From Natronorubrum bangense (GTDB lineage: Archaea > Halobacteriota > Halobacteria > Halobacteriales > Natrialbaceae), in contig NZ_CP031305.1 of NCBI RefSeq assembly GCF_004799645.1, positions 806,001-870,000 of the forward strand: a stretch of DNA of 64,000 bases. Direction: 5' to 3'. The notes beneath the pieces are model-generated. The model was not told the origin of the DNA. It saw only the letters and a list, made by a program, of their open reading frames with translations, and did not search any database. The position numbers and the translations under genes were made by a program. Numbering within the stretch: the first letter of the stretch is position 1; every line of letters starts with the position of its first letter. Below are positions 17,125-25,204 of the stretch, piece by piece.

Positions 17125-17167
17125 CTCGACGGACAGTTGCTGTGCTCGATCCACGACAGGCTGGTCG

Positions 17168-17398
17168 CTAATCCATCGCGATGTACGTCTTCGTGTCACT
17201 GACTCCCTCGAGTGCCTGCATCCTCGAAGAGACTGTCTCGAGAACGTCGTAGACCTCGGGAGCATCGACCTCGGCGATGACGTCGTAGTTACCGGCGACG
17301 ATATGGGCGTCGGTGACAGGCTCGAGATCCCTGATCGCCTCGAGTAGCCCCTCGGATTTTCCGGCGGCCGTTTTAATCATAATAAACGCGTGAACCAT
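17168..17398 (-). CDS. Stand-alone RAM (Lrp/AsnC ligand-binding) domain protein
   Basis: A 76-residue protein that is only the RAM domain of Lrp/AsnC regulators: MVHAFIMIKTAAGKSEGL, then VTDAHIVAGNYDVIAEVDAP and the closing KTYIAMD. With no HTH it cannot bind DNA itself; such proteins form ring-like oligomers that bind amino acids or other small ligands. A close paralogue (about half the positions alike, same ending TYIAMD) lies at 18239 on the other side of the TrkA gene. The two divergent starts (17398 and 17520) are 121 bases apart. Confidence 0.8.
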   Translation of the reverse strand: MVHAFIMIKTAAGKSEGLLEAIRDLEPVTDAHIVAGNYDVIAEVDAPEVYDVLETVSSRMQALEGVSDTKTYIAMD

Positions 17399-17485
17399 CT
17401 GTCGAGGGTGTGGTACACCATGTCACGACTAAAGTCTTTGCCTGGCGGCGACTACGTTCGGGTGAGTAACATGGTAACTGAGGAC

Positions 17486-17497
17486 AAGCTTATTGAC
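17486..17497 (+). promoter_or_regulatory. TATA element of the TrkA-RAM operon
   Basis: AAGCTTATTGAC has its TTATTG about 27-31 bases before ATG 17520, supporting a leaderless start there rather than at the upstream ATG 17493, which overlaps the element. Confidence 0.4.
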
Positions 17498-17519
17498 GGG
17501 GGCGAGCGTACCCCTGTCC

Positions 17520-18239
17520 ATGCGGTTCGTGATCATTGGTGCTGGACGGGTTGGCCTGCGCACGGCGCGTGTCCTGCGCGATGAGGGCCACGAGGTGACG
17601 CTGATCGAACAGGACGAGGCGATGATCCGACGCGCTCGAAGCCAGGAGTTCCCCGTCGTCGAGGGCGATGGCTCCCGCGAGGACGTCCTCGAGGACGCTG
17701 GCATCACTGACGCCGACGCGCTGGGCGCGCTGACGAGTGACCTCAACGTCAACTTCACCGCCTGTATGATCGCCAACCACTACGGCTGTCGGACGATCAT
17801 GCGCATCGACGAGGCCTACCGCGAGGGAATCTACCGCAAGTACGCCGATGAGGTCGACGAGGTAATCTACCCCGAACGCCTCGGTGCGATCGGGGCGAAA
17901 AACGCCTTGCTCGGGGGGACGATCCGTGCAATCGCGGATATCGCCCCGCACTTGCAAGTCGTCGAACTGACGGTTTCTAACGGCGCTCCCGTCAACGGCT
18001 ACACGATGGGCGAACTGCAACTGCCCGCCGACGCGACTATCCTCGCATTCGGCAAGCGCGACCAGCCCCTTGAGATTCCGAACGCAGATCTGTCGCTCGA
18101 GGACGGTGACCGACTCGTCGTCCTCGCTGACTTCGACGTGTTGAACGAGGTGCGCCAGTTGCTGGTCGGCGAGACGCCAGATGAGGCCGCTTCGAACGCG
18201 GGAACCGACGCAACGTCGGGCACTGGAGGTGTCAACTGA
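17520..18239 (+). CDS. trkA: TrkA-family potassium channel/transporter NAD-binding protein
   Basis: A 239-residue cytoplasmic regulatory subunit. Residues 1-130 are an RCK-N/TrkA-N Rossmann domain: MRFVIIGAGRVGLRTA with the GxGxxG loop, the acidic end of strand 2 in LIEQDE, and the conserved EGDGSREDVLEDAG. Residues about 140-220 form a TrkA-C domain (LQVVELTVSNGAPVNGYTMGEL, then GDRLVVLADFD). Such subunits bind NAD(H) or nucleotides and gate a Trk/Ktr-type K+ transporter, whose membrane subunit is not in the window. The gene overlaps the start of the following RAM-domain gene by one base (TGATG), so they are translationally coupled. Confidence 0.85.
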   Translation: MRFVIIGAGRVGLRTARVLRDEGHEVTLIEQDEAMIRRARSQEFPVVEGDGSREDVLEDAGITDADALGALTSDLNVNFTACMIANHYGCRTIMRIDEAYREGIYRKYADEVDEVIYPERLGAIGAKNALLGGTIRAIADIAPHLQVVELTVSNGAPVNGYTMGELQLPADATILAFGKRDQPLEIPNADLSLEDGDRLVVLADFDVLNEVRQLLVGETPDEAASNAGTDATSGTGGVN

Positions 18240-18469
18240 TGGTTACGGCTTTCATTATGATCAAAGCGAACACGGGCGAGGCGGATCGACTCCGAGACAG
18301 TATCGAAGCGATCGACGGCGTCCAGTCGGCACATATCGTCGCCGGCGACGTCGACATCATCGCGAAAGCGCAGGTCGAGACACCGGCTGCGGTCAAAGAG
18401 ATCTCCGCGACCCAAATTCAGGGGATCGACGGCATCGAGACCACGCAAACGTACATCGCGATGGATTAA
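18239..18469 (+). CDS. Stand-alone RAM domain protein coupled to TrkA
   Basis: A 76-residue RAM-only protein: MVTAFIMIKANTGEADRL, AHIVAGDVDIIAKAQVETP and the ending TYIAMD. It overlaps the TrkA stop by one base, so the two proteins are made from one message in linked amounts. The paralogue at 17168 is divergent. A role as a small-ligand sensor acting with the TrkA subunit is inference from this coupling. The reading ends before a hairpin at 18474-18515. Confidence 0.8.
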   Translation: MVTAFIMIKANTGEADRLRDSIEAIDGVQSAHIVAGDVDIIAKAQVETPAAVKEISATQIQGIDGIETTQTYIAMD

Positions 18470-18473
18470 GGAG

Positions 18474-18515
18474 CGAACGGTTCGGCTGTGTGTAGTCACA
18501 GAGCGGCCGCGTTCG
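18474..18515. terminator. Hairpin between convergent TrkA-RAM and tmk genes
   Basis: CGAACG (18474-18479) pairs with CGTTCG (18510-18515) and CTGTG (18486-18490) with CACAG (18497-18501), giving a two-part stem-loop just after the stop at 18469. It probably ends transcripts from the plus strand. Confidence 0.45.
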
Positions 18516-18601
18516 GTAATCGACTCGCGATGACGGACCATTTTCTCGTCCCCAAAGCACGCGCCTCTTGCAGTCCTCGAGTTGCAGTTGGCCAGCTCGG
18601 C

Positions 18602-19210
18602 TTACAGTCCCCTGTCGGGGACCGCGTCGGCCATAACGTCTGTGACCGCCTCGAGCACCGCATTTGGTGGCTGTGTCGCGTCGATGCGGACGAATCGGTC
18701 GGGATCACGCGCGATCAGGCGCTCGTAGTTCTCGGCGACCGACTCGAGGTACGTGGCGCGTTCGAACTTGTTCGTCGCACCCGCACGTTTGGCAGCCGTT
18801 TCGGGGTCGACATCGAAGTACAGCGTCAGGTCGGGCTCGACCGAGAACGGCTCGTGAATGTCAACGACGTACTCGAGTGGATCATCGACATCGAGTCGTG
18901 ACGATGTCTCGAGCGTCGCCCCCTGATAGGCAAACCGCGAGTCCGAGTAGCGATCCGAGAGTACGAGCTCGTCGGCCTCGAGTGCGGGTTCGATCACTCG
19001 CGAGAGATGGTCGGCGTGGTCTGCGGTGTAGAGAAACAGTTCAGCAAGCGAGTCAGCATCGTCGTCTTCGATCGATCGGTAGACGGCCTCGCCGTACCAC
19101 GAGTCGTTCGTCGGCTCACGTGTGAACGTGGCGTCGGGATAGCGCTCCTGTAGGGCCTCCCAGACCGTTGTCTTGCCGCTTCCGTCGACTCCCTCGAGCG
19201 TGACCAGCAT
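18602..19210 (-). CDS. tmk: Thymidylate kinase
   Basis: A 202-residue dTMP kinase (dTMP to dTDP). The P-loop is GVDGSGKTT (residues 7-15) at the N-terminus in [13 protein letters not shown]; the DRY-like motif is [15 protein letters not shown], and [17 protein letters not shown] carries the lid/switch region. Length and motif order match archaeal/bacterial Tmk. The start ATG at 19210 abuts the P-loop domain directly. It is divergent from the epimerase-like gene; about 100 bases separate the starts. Confidence 0.9.
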   Translation of the reverse strand: MLVTLEGVDGSGKTTVWEALQERYPDATFTREPTNDSWYGEAVYRSIEDDDADSLAELFLYTADHADHLSRVIEPALEADELVLSDRYSDSRFAYQGATLETSSRLDVDDPLEYVVDIHEPFSVEPDLTLYFDVDPETAAKRAGATNKFERATYLESVAENYERLIARDPDRFVRIDATQPPNAVLEAVTDVMADAVPDRGL

Positions 19211-19313
19211 GCTCGCACGTGAGACCGTGAGCTATTACAACCTGTCGAGAACCGTTCCGACCCAAACAACGGAGGCGATCAGTTATTTATCATTGCGCCT
19301 GTATCTTTTCTGT

Positions 19314-20201
19314 ATGAACGTCCTCGTCGCCGGCGGAACCGGATTTATCGGCACGGCTCTCTGTACGGAACTCCACGAACGCGGCCACGAGGTGACGGCG
19401 CTCTCTCGCAGCCCGCGCAGCAGCGACCTACCTGCGGCTGTCGAAGTCGCACGGGGCGACGTCAGTGCGTACGACTCCATCGCAGAGACAGTCGCCGAAC
19501 ACGATGCCGTCGTCAATCTCGTCGCGCTGTCGCCGCTCTACAAACCACCCAGCGGTGCTGACCACGAGACCGTCCATCTCGGCGGCACGGCGAATCTCGT
19601 TCGGGCCGCCGAAGACGGCGACGTCGACCGCTTCGTCCAGATGAGCGCCCTCGGAGCCGATCCCAACGGCGACACCGAGTACATCCGTACGAAAGGCGAG
19701 GCCGAACGCGTCGTCAGAGACTCTCAACTCGAGTGGACGATCTTTCGCCCCTCCGTGGTCTTCGGCGAAGGGAGTGAGTTTATCGAGTTTACCAAACAGC
19801 TGACGACGCCGTACGTGACGGGGCTGCCCGGTGGCGGAAAGACTCGTTTCCAGCCGATCTGGGTCGGCGATCTGGTCCCGATGCTTGCAGACGCCCTCGA
19901 GGACGCCAGCCACGTCGGCGAGATCTACGAGGTTGCCGGACCCCAGATCGTCACGCTTTCGGATGCGACGGAACTCGCCTACGAGGCTGAAGGGAAATCC
20001 GTCAGCATCCTTTCGATCCCGATGCCACTCGCGAAATTAGGGCTGACGGCAGCCGACCCGCTTCCGTTCGTTCCGTTCGGGTCAGACCAGGCCAAATCGC
20101 TCGAGCAGCACAACACCGTCGTTACCAACGACGTGACCGCGTTTGGTCGTTCGGAGGACGACCTGATGACACTCGGCGAGTCACTTGGGCTGGATCGGTA
20201 G
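19314..20201 (+). CDS. NAD(P)-binding SDR protein, NDUFA9-like
   Basis: A 295-residue atypical short-chain dehydrogenase (extended Rossmann fold). It opens MNVLVAGGTGFIGTALC with the GGTGFIG nucleotide loop and has the GDV strand at ARGDVSAYDS and FVQMSALGAD. The YxxxK pair is replaced by YIRTKGEAE (Tyr-x3-Lys conserved in spacing). Proteins like this resemble the complex I NDUFA9 subunit or nucleotide-sugar epimerases, and many bind NADP(H) without known catalysis. ATG 19314 begins exactly at the first beta strand. A longer frame to 19173 overlaps the tmk gene and is rejected. Confidence 0.8.
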   Translation: MNVLVAGGTGFIGTALCTELHERGHEVTALSRSPRSSDLPAAVEVARGDVSAYDSIAETVAEHDAVVNLVALSPLYKPPSGADHETVHLGGTANLVRAAEDGDVDRFVQMSALGADPNGDTEYIRTKGEAERVVRDSQLEWTIFRPSVVFGEGSEFIEFTKQLTTPYVTGLPGGGKTRFQPIWVGDLVPMLADALEDASHVGEIYEVAGPQIVTLSDATELAYEAEGKSVSILSIPMPLAKLGLTAADPLPFVPFGSDQAKSLEQHNTVVTNDVTAFGRSEDDLMTLGESLGLDR

Positions 20202-20209
20202 CCAACGAT

Positions 20210-20231
20210 CTGATATATGGCCCAGTATCAG
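20210..20231 (+). terminator. Hairpin after the SDR gene
   Basis: CTGATA (20210-20215) and TATCAG (20226-20231) form a 6-bp stem with a 10-base loop nine bases after the stop codon at 20201. Confidence 0.35.
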
Positions 20232-20272
20232 TAGTGAGAATAGTCCTGTGAGCAGATCATAGATTGTGCCTA

Positions 20273-20292
20273 ACAGCAGCCCTGCTGTCGGT
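20273..20292 (+). terminator. ACAGCAG-CC-CTGCTGT hairpin with T-run
   Basis: A perfect 7-bp inverted repeat (20273-20279 with 20282-20288), followed by CGGTTTTC, about 100 bases before cetZ. It could end read-through from the SDR gene or act in the cetZ upstream region. It shares the ACAGCAG/CTGCTGT core with the structured elements. Confidence 0.45.
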
Positions 20293-20389
20293 TTTCAGCA
20301 ATACAAAACAAAGCGTGACATTCACTGCAACAAAAGACTTATGTCCCTGATTACACTGGTTCCTATCCAACGGAGCCCCCTTACAAACA

Positions 20390-21568
20390 ATGAAGCTGGC
20401 GATGATCGGATTCGGACAGGCCGGTGGGAAAATCGTCGATCGATTCCTCGATTACGACGATCGAACGAACAGCGGAATCGTCCGCGCGGCGATCGCTGTT
20501 AACTCCGCGAAAGCGGATCTCATGGGTCTCGAGAATATACCACAGGAGAATCGCGTACTCATCGGTCAGGCCCGCGTCAAGGGCCATGGCGTGGGTGCAG
20601 ACAACGAGCTCGGCGCGGCGGTCGCCGAGGAAGACATCGACGAGGTACAGAACGCCATCGATGCGATCCCAACCCACGAGGTCGACGCCTTTCTGGTCGT
20701 CGCCGGCCTGGGTGGCGGGACCGGTTCCGGCGGTGCACCTGTCCTCGCAAAACACCTGAAACGGATCTTTACCATCCCCGTCTACGGCCTCGGCGTACTG
20801 CCAGGAACCGACGAAGGTGGAATCTACACGCTCAACGCGGCGCGTTCGTTCCAGACGTTCGTCCACGAAGTCGACAACCTGCTCGTGTTCGATAACGACT
20901 CGTGGCGACAGACCGGCGAGTCCGTTGAAGGTGGCTACGACCAGATCAACGAGGAGATCGTTCGCCGGTTCGGTATTCTCTTTGGTGCTGGCGAGGTCGG
21001 CGACGGTCAGGAGGTCGCCGAAAGCGTCGTCGACTCCTCCGAGATTATCAACACGCTCTCGGGTGGCGGCGTCTCGACGGTTGGCTTTGCAAGCGAGGAA
21101 GTCGAATTGAACACCGGCGGCGGACTGCTCTCGCGGTTTACCGGCGACGACGGGGGCAGCGACAACCTAGACGCTGCGAACACGACCAACCGAATCACGA
21201 GCCTCGTCCGGAAAGCCGCACTCGGCCGACTGACGCTGCCGTGTGAGATCGAAGGCACCGAGCGGGCCCTGCTCGTGCTTTCAGGTCCATCGGAGTATCT
21301 GAACCGGAAAGGCATCGAACGCGGCCGCAAGTGGCTCGAGGAAGAAACTGGCAGCATGGAAGTCCGTGGTGGCGACTTCCCCCGCCAGGAGCCAGAAGTC
21401 GCCGCAGCGATCTTGCTCTCGGGCGTCACGAACGTCCCACGAATCAAGCGTCTCCAGCAGGTCGCAATCGAGGCCCAGGAGAACATCGACGACATCCAAC
21501 AGGAAAGCGAGGATAACTTAGAGAGCCTCGTTGAAGACGACGAAGACGAACTCGAGCCGCTGTTTTAG
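20390..21568 (+). CDS. cetZ: CetZ tubulin-like cell-shape protein
   Basis: A 392-residue GTPase of the tubulin/FtsZ superfamily, CetZ branch. It begins MKLAMIGFGQAGGKIVDRFL; the tubulin signature loop T4 is GLGGGTGSGGAP (107-116); the nucleotide-contacting helix is in YDQINEEIVRRFG; the C-terminal domain ends in a very acidic tail (VEDDEDELEPLF). CetZ proteins are GTP-dependent cytoskeletal filaments that control haloarchaeal cell shape and motility. It is followed by cofC and cofG; as I recall, cetZ1 of Haloferax volcanii has the same neighbours, so this is likely the CetZ1 orthologue. ATG 20390 directly starts the first strand. Confidence 0.9.
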   Translation: MKLAMIGFGQAGGKIVDRFLDYDDRTNSGIVRAAIAVNSAKADLMGLENIPQENRVLIGQARVKGHGVGADNELGAAVAEEDIDEVQNAIDAIPTHEVDAFLVVAGLGGGTGSGGAPVLAKHLKRIFTIPVYGLGVLPGTDEGGIYTLNAARSFQTFVHEVDNLLVFDNDSWRQTGESVEGGYDQINEEIVRRFGILFGAGEVGDGQEVAESVVDSSEIINTLSGGGVSTVGFASEEVELNTGGGLLSRFTGDDGGSDNLDAANTTNRITSLVRKAALGRLTLPCEIEGTERALLVLSGPSEYLNRKGIERGRKWLEEETGSMEVRGGDFPRQEPEVAAAILLSGVTNVPRIKRLQQVAIEAQENIDDIQQESEDNLESLVEDDEDELEPLF

Positions 21569-21590
21569 GCTCGCAGTTCCGTTCCGAGCC
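21568..21590 (+). terminator. Hairpin at the end of cetZ
   Basis: GGCTCG (21568-21573) pairs with CGAGCC (21585-21590), starting at the last base of the cetZ stop codon TAG. It is a compact terminator-like stem before cofC. Confidence 0.45.
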
Positions 21591-21722
21591 ACAGGCGCTA
21601 GCGACCGCATTCGTTTGGGGGCACAACGATGTGACTGTCGCTGCCGTGTCAGTGCTTGGAAGCCCACTCTCGGGGGTTCGGGTCCGACGTGTTTTTCACC
21701 GTACTCGGGCTACACTGGATCG

Positions 21723-22397
21723 ATGCACGTCGTCGTCCCGTTTGCCGCCACCGACCCGAAGACACGGCTCGCGTCAGTCCTGACGTCTACGGAGCGGTCG
21801 ACGTTCGCTCGAGCCATGCTTGCGGACGTCCTCACTGCGATCGTCGAGGCGGACGCGGAGCCGACGGTGGTGTCGACGGCGCCGCTCGACCCCGCCGCCC
21901 TGTCACTCGAGGGTCGTCTGCTCGATGCAGTTTCGGTAGCCGTCGACGATCGACCGCTGACCGAGGCCGTCAACGCACGGCTGCCGGCCGATCACGACGA
22001 GGCGGCCACCGCCGTCGTCATGGCCGACCTCGCGCTTGCGACACCCGAGGCACTCGAGCGCCTCTTTTCGCACGATACTGGCGTCGCAATCGCACCAGGA
22101 CGAAGCGGCGGCACGAACGCGGTCGTCGTTTCCCATCCCGATTTTCGCGTGGACTACCACGGCGCGTCGTATCTGGACCACTGTGAGATCGCTCGTGACG
22201 TGGACACACACCTCGAGACGATCGACTCGTTTCGACTGAGCACCGACATCGACGAACCCGAAGATCTCGCTGAGGTGCTCGTCCACGGCGCGGACACTGA
22301 CCGCGCGCCAGCCTGTCTTCGGGAGTTCGGATTCGCTCTCGAGACACGAGACGGCCGCGTCGGTGTTGCCCGACTCGAGGAATCGACGCGCGAGTGA
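21723..22397 (+). CDS. cofC: 2-phospho-L-lactate guanylyltransferase
   Basis: A 224-residue nucleotidyltransferase. It begins MHVVVPFAATDPKTRLASVL, the CofC/CobY-like opening with the KTRL substrate loop, and continues with VVMADLALATPEALERLF and GVAIAPGRSGGTNAVVV, the conserved GGTNAL-type motif. CofC activates 2-phospho-L-lactate (or phosphoenolpyruvate) with GTP to form the dinucleotide used in coenzyme F420 side-chain synthesis. ATG 21723 is preferred: GTTTTTCACC lies 27-33 bases upstream and the longer open frame to 21531 overlaps cetZ. It heads the F420 cluster together with cofG. Confidence 0.9.
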   Translation: MHVVVPFAATDPKTRLASVLTSTERSTFARAMLADVLTAIVEADAEPTVVSTAPLDPAALSLEGRLLDAVSVAVDDRPLTEAVNARLPADHDEAATAVVMADLALATPEALERLFSHDTGVAIAPGRSGGTNAVVVSHPDFRVDYHGASYLDHCEIARDVDTHLETIDSFRLSTDIDEPEDLAEVLVHGADTDRAPACLREFGFALETRDGRVGVARLEESTRE

Positions 22398-22423
22398 CCG
22401 ATATCCCTGCCCGAAGTGAAGCG

Positions 22424-22430
22424 CTTATCT
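22424..22430 (+). promoter_or_regulatory. TATA element of cofG
   Basis: CTTATCT (22424-22430) lies 25-31 bases before ATG 22455, indicating cofG has its own leaderless promoter although cofC ends only 57 bases earlier. Confidence 0.4.
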
Positions 22431-22454
22431 GCCACGCGATACCACTCCGACCTA

Positions 22455-23642
22455 ATGACTGCCGGGGCGAGCGAGTACGGTGTCGACATCGCGATCGACG
22501 ACACAGCGGTCGCTGATCTGCTTGCGGTCACGCCCGACGACGTCGACGCGCCCGAGGCGCTGACGTTCGCCCGGAACGTCTTTGTCCCGTTGACGACGGC
22601 GTGTCGTTACACCTGCACCTACTGCACGTACTTCGACGCGCCCGGACAGGCCTCCCTGCTCAGCCTCGAGGAGGTTCGCGACATCTGCCACAACGGAGCC
22701 GACGCAGGCTGTACGGAAGCCCTGTTTACGTTCGGCGACGATCCCGACGACCGCTACACCGAGATCCACGCGCAACTCGAGGAGTGGGGCCACGACTCGA
22801 TTCATACCTATCTGCGCGACGCCTGCGAGGTCGCCCTCGAGGAAGGGCTGCTCCCCCACGCCAATCCGGGCGATCAGACCCGCGAACAGCTGGCCACCGT
22901 GGCCGACGTCAACGCCAGCATGGGCGTGATGCTCGAGACGACCGCCGAGGTCGGTGCCCATGCTGGTCCCCGGAAGAAAGAACCGGGCCAACGACTTCGA
23001 ACCATCAAAAACGCGGGCGAACTCGACGTTGCCTTCACCACCGGCATTCTCGTCGGAATCGGCGAGTCCTGGCGCGACCGCGCGGAGAGTCTGCTTGCCA
23101 TTCGCGAACTTCACAATCGATACGACCACATCCAGGAGGTGATCATCCAGCCGGTCGTGAACAACGAGCGCTGGGACGAGGGCTCGCCCGCCCTCGAGAC
23201 GATGCGTCGGGTGACGGCGATGGCCCGCGTGGCGTTGCCCGAGGAAATCTCCGTGCAGGTGCCGCCGAATCTCGCGCCCGCCCGCGACCTGATCGACTGC
23301 GGCGTCGACGATCTGGGCGGCGTCTCGCCAGTCACGGACGATCACATCAACCCCGATTATAAGTGGCCCGCGCTGCGCGAACTCGAGGCGATCGCCGATT
23401 CCGCGGCGCTACCGCTGCGCGAACGGCTGCCGGTCTACGAGCGGTTTCTGCCCGCCGACCTGCGACCCGACGCGTTCGACGGCGTGGCGGCCGACGGCAC
23501 GGCCGGCGCGAGTGACGGTCGTGACCCGAGCGCAGATCGTCAGTGGATCTCGCCAACGATTCGCGGCGCGCTCGAGGCCGACGACGCGGCTGGCAGGCGC
23601 TACCGAGCAGTGCTCGACGGCGAGTCGCTGTCGACGCGTTAG
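22455..23642 (+). CDS. cofG: FO synthase subunit CofG (radical SAM)
   Basis: A 395-residue radical S-adenosylmethionine enzyme. The cluster motif TTACRYTCTYCTYF gives Cys50, Cys54 and Cys57 (CxxxCxxC), followed by FTFGDDPDDRY and the family segments MLETTAEV, RLRTIKNAGEL and TTGILVGIGES. CofG with CofH condenses tyrosine and 5-amino-6-ribitylaminouracil into FO, the chromophore of F420. CofH lies 1.5 kb downstream on the opposite strand. ATG 22455 is preferred over ATG 22416 because of the TATA spacing. Its stop overlaps the stop of the deaminase on the other strand. Confidence 0.95.
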   Translation: MTAGASEYGVDIAIDDTAVADLLAVTPDDVDAPEALTFARNVFVPLTTACRYTCTYCTYFDAPGQASLLSLEEVRDICHNGADAGCTEALFTFGDDPDDRYTEIHAQLEEWGHDSIHTYLRDACEVALEEGLLPHANPGDQTREQLATVADVNASMGVMLETTAEVGAHAGPRKKEPGQRLRTIKNAGELDVAFTTGILVGIGESWRDRAESLLAIRELHNRYDHIQEVIIQPVVNNERWDEGSPALETMRRVTAMARVALPEEISVQVPPNLAPARDLIDCGVDDLGGVSPVTDDHINPDYKWPALRELEAIADSAALPLRERLPVYERFLPADLRPDAFDGVAADGTAGASDGRDPSADRQWISPTIRGALEADDAAGRRYRAVLDGESLSTR

Positions 23643-24091
23643 AAGTACGCTCGGTGGACCGCGATCCCTTCGTCCTCGAGCACTGGCCCCTCGATGGTCG
23701 TCGTCGCGTCGGACCGATCGACCACTTCCTCGCAGGGGATCTCGATTACGCCGTCGTCTCGCAGCGCTGCGAGCGAGTCGACGGAAACGCTGTAGACGAT
23801 CCGGCCGAGGCCCGCGTAGGCGATCGCGCTCGCACACATCGGACACGGCTCCGTGCTGGTGTACATCGTACACGCCGCGCGCTCGTCGGCCTCGAGTTCG
23901 CGGGCGGCCCACCGCGCCAGTTTGAACTCCGGATGGGCGGCGATGTCGTCGTCTGTGAGCGTCGTGTTCTCGGCCGTCCGAACGACGTCGTCGTCGACGA
24001 CGAGCAGCGAGCCGAAAGGGGTGTTGCCGTTGTCGACTGCGGTCCGTGCGAGGTCGATCGCCCGTCGAACGCCGGCTTCGTCCGTGGTCAT
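23639..24091 (-). CDS. Nucleoside/guanine deaminase-like zinc protein
   Basis: A 150-residue cytidine/deoxycytidylate deaminase-superfamily enzyme. The catalytic zinc motifs are AAHPEFKLAR (His53-Pro-Glu55) and TSTEPCPMCASAI (Cys83, Cys86). The order and HPE in place of HAE put it with guanine deaminase/TadA-like nucleoside deaminases rather than classical cytidine deaminase. The substrate cannot be fixed from sequence; guanine or a related base is likely. It is embedded between cofG and a cyclase gene, convergent with cofG with a four-base stop overlap. Confidence 0.8.
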   Translation of the reverse strand: MTTDEAGVRRAIDLARTAVDNGNTPFGSLLVVDDDVVRTAENTTLTDDDIAAHPEFKLARWAARELEADERAACTMYTSTEPCPMCASAIAYAGLGRIVYSVSVDSLAALRDDGVIEIPCEEVVDRSDATTTIEGPVLEDEGIAVHRAYF

Positions 24092-24176
24092 AGCTCATCG
24101 AACGTCACCGACGGGTTTCGACGCTCCGGTTTTGCGACACCGCCTCGAAACGCGCCCGGCCCGGCAATCACACAGC

Positions 24177-24184
24177 GTTATCCC
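24177..24184 (+). promoter_or_regulatory. TATA element of the cyclase gene
   Basis: GTTATCCC lies 24-31 bases before ATG 24208. Confidence 0.4.
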
Positions 24185-24207
24185 CCTTCGAACGTGGAGA
24201 GTCGCGT

Positions 24208-24849
24208 ATGCACGTCGATCTGAGCCACCCGATCGAAACCGGGATGCAGACGTACCCAGACGATCCGCCGGTCGTCGTCCAGCCACACGCGACCCACGAG
24301 GAACACGGAGCCAGCGTCGCCGCCCTCGAGTGTGGCAGCCACACCGGGACACACGTCGACGCTCCGGCACACATCGACCCCGACGGGAACACGCTCGCGG
24401 CCTACTCGCTCGAGCGGTTCGCCTTCGACGCCGTTCGAATCGACTGTCGCGACCTCGAGGCGCGCGAGCCGATTCCGGCGAGTCGGATTCCCGACGTCGA
24501 CGCCGATCTCGTGGCGTGTTGGACGGGGTGGGATACCCACTGGGGCAGCGAGCGGTATCTCGAGCATCCGTATCTCTCGCCGACTGCGGCTGAAGCGTGT
24601 GTCGAGCGCGGGTTCGACGTCGCTGTGGATACACTCAACCCGGACCCGACGCCGACAGCTACCGCCAGCGCGGCCGAACCCGACGGCTTCGTGGCTCACC
24701 ACACGCTGCTTGGCAACGGAGGGGTGATCCTCGAAAACCTCACGAACCTCGAGGCAGTCGGCGATCGGTTCGAACTCCGGGCGTACCCCCTCGCACTGGA
24801 CGGCGACGGCGCACCGGTGCGGGCCGTCGGTCTCACAGATGAAAAATGA
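24208..24849 (+). CDS. Cyclase/kynurenine formamidase-like hydrolase
   Basis: A 213-residue metal-dependent amide/ester hydrolase of the cyclase family (PF04199). The metal motif is CGSHTGTHVDAPAH, with His45, His49, Asp51 and His55; it opens with the family phrase MHVDLSHPIETGMQTYPDDP. Family members include arylformamidase (kynurenine formamidase) and isatin hydrolase, which hydrolyse small aromatic amides. No tryptophan-degradation genes are nearby, so the substrate is open. Its end lies 4 bases from the stop of a convergent small gene. Confidence 0.8.
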   Translation: MHVDLSHPIETGMQTYPDDPPVVVQPHATHEEHGASVAALECGSHTGTHVDAPAHIDPDGNTLAAYSLERFAFDAVRIDCRDLEAREPIPASRIPDVDADLVACWTGWDTHWGSERYLEHPYLSPTAAEACVERGFDVAVDTLNPDPTPTATASAAEPDGFVAHHTLLGNGGVILENLTNLEAVGDRFELRAYPLALDGDGAPVRAVGLTDEK

Positions 24850-24853
24850 CCAG

Positions 24854-25132
24854 TTAGGACCGGACGATCCGGAACTGATCCGGCGCGGATTCCTCGAGTG
24901 TGGCATCCGCACGGAGCTTCACGATCTTGCCCGTCGGCTGGGGTTCGACCGTGGCGGGAGCATCGACCGACTCGAGGGTGCCGAGCAACTGCGCTTTCGG
25001 TGGTTTCTGGGCGGCGCCGCAGTCGTAGATCGTGAGCAGGCCGCGATCGCTGTCCTCGCGTTCGTAGACGACCACGTGGGCGTGATTTGGCAGTCGCCAG
25101 CTGGCGTCGTCGGTCTGAAAGAGGTGGTTCAT
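24854..25132 (-). CDS. Small haloarchaeal protein of unknown function
   Basis: A 92-residue protein starting MNHLFQTDDASWRLPNHAHV. It has a beta-rich core (HVVVYEREDSDRGLLTIYDCG, then GTLESVDAPATVEP and KIVKLRADATLEES), with a single Cys, and no recognised motif. I do not recognise it beyond its haloarchaeal composition. ATG 25132 is preferred over an upstream ATG at 25159 (MWMPPVTTD). It reads toward the cyclase gene and starts 72 bases from the end of cofH, so it may be downstream of cofH in one transcript. Confidence 0.55.
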   Translation of the reverse strand: MNHLFQTDDASWRLPNHAHVVVYEREDSDRGLLTIYDCGAAQKPPKAQLLGTLESVDAPATVEPQPTGKIVKLRADATLEESAPDQFRIVRS

Positions 25133-25204
25133 ATCAGTGGTAACGGGTGGCATCCACAAAAAGTGCTCCTCCGTTCGCGCCGACCCAACAGTGGTCTGTG
25201 ACGA

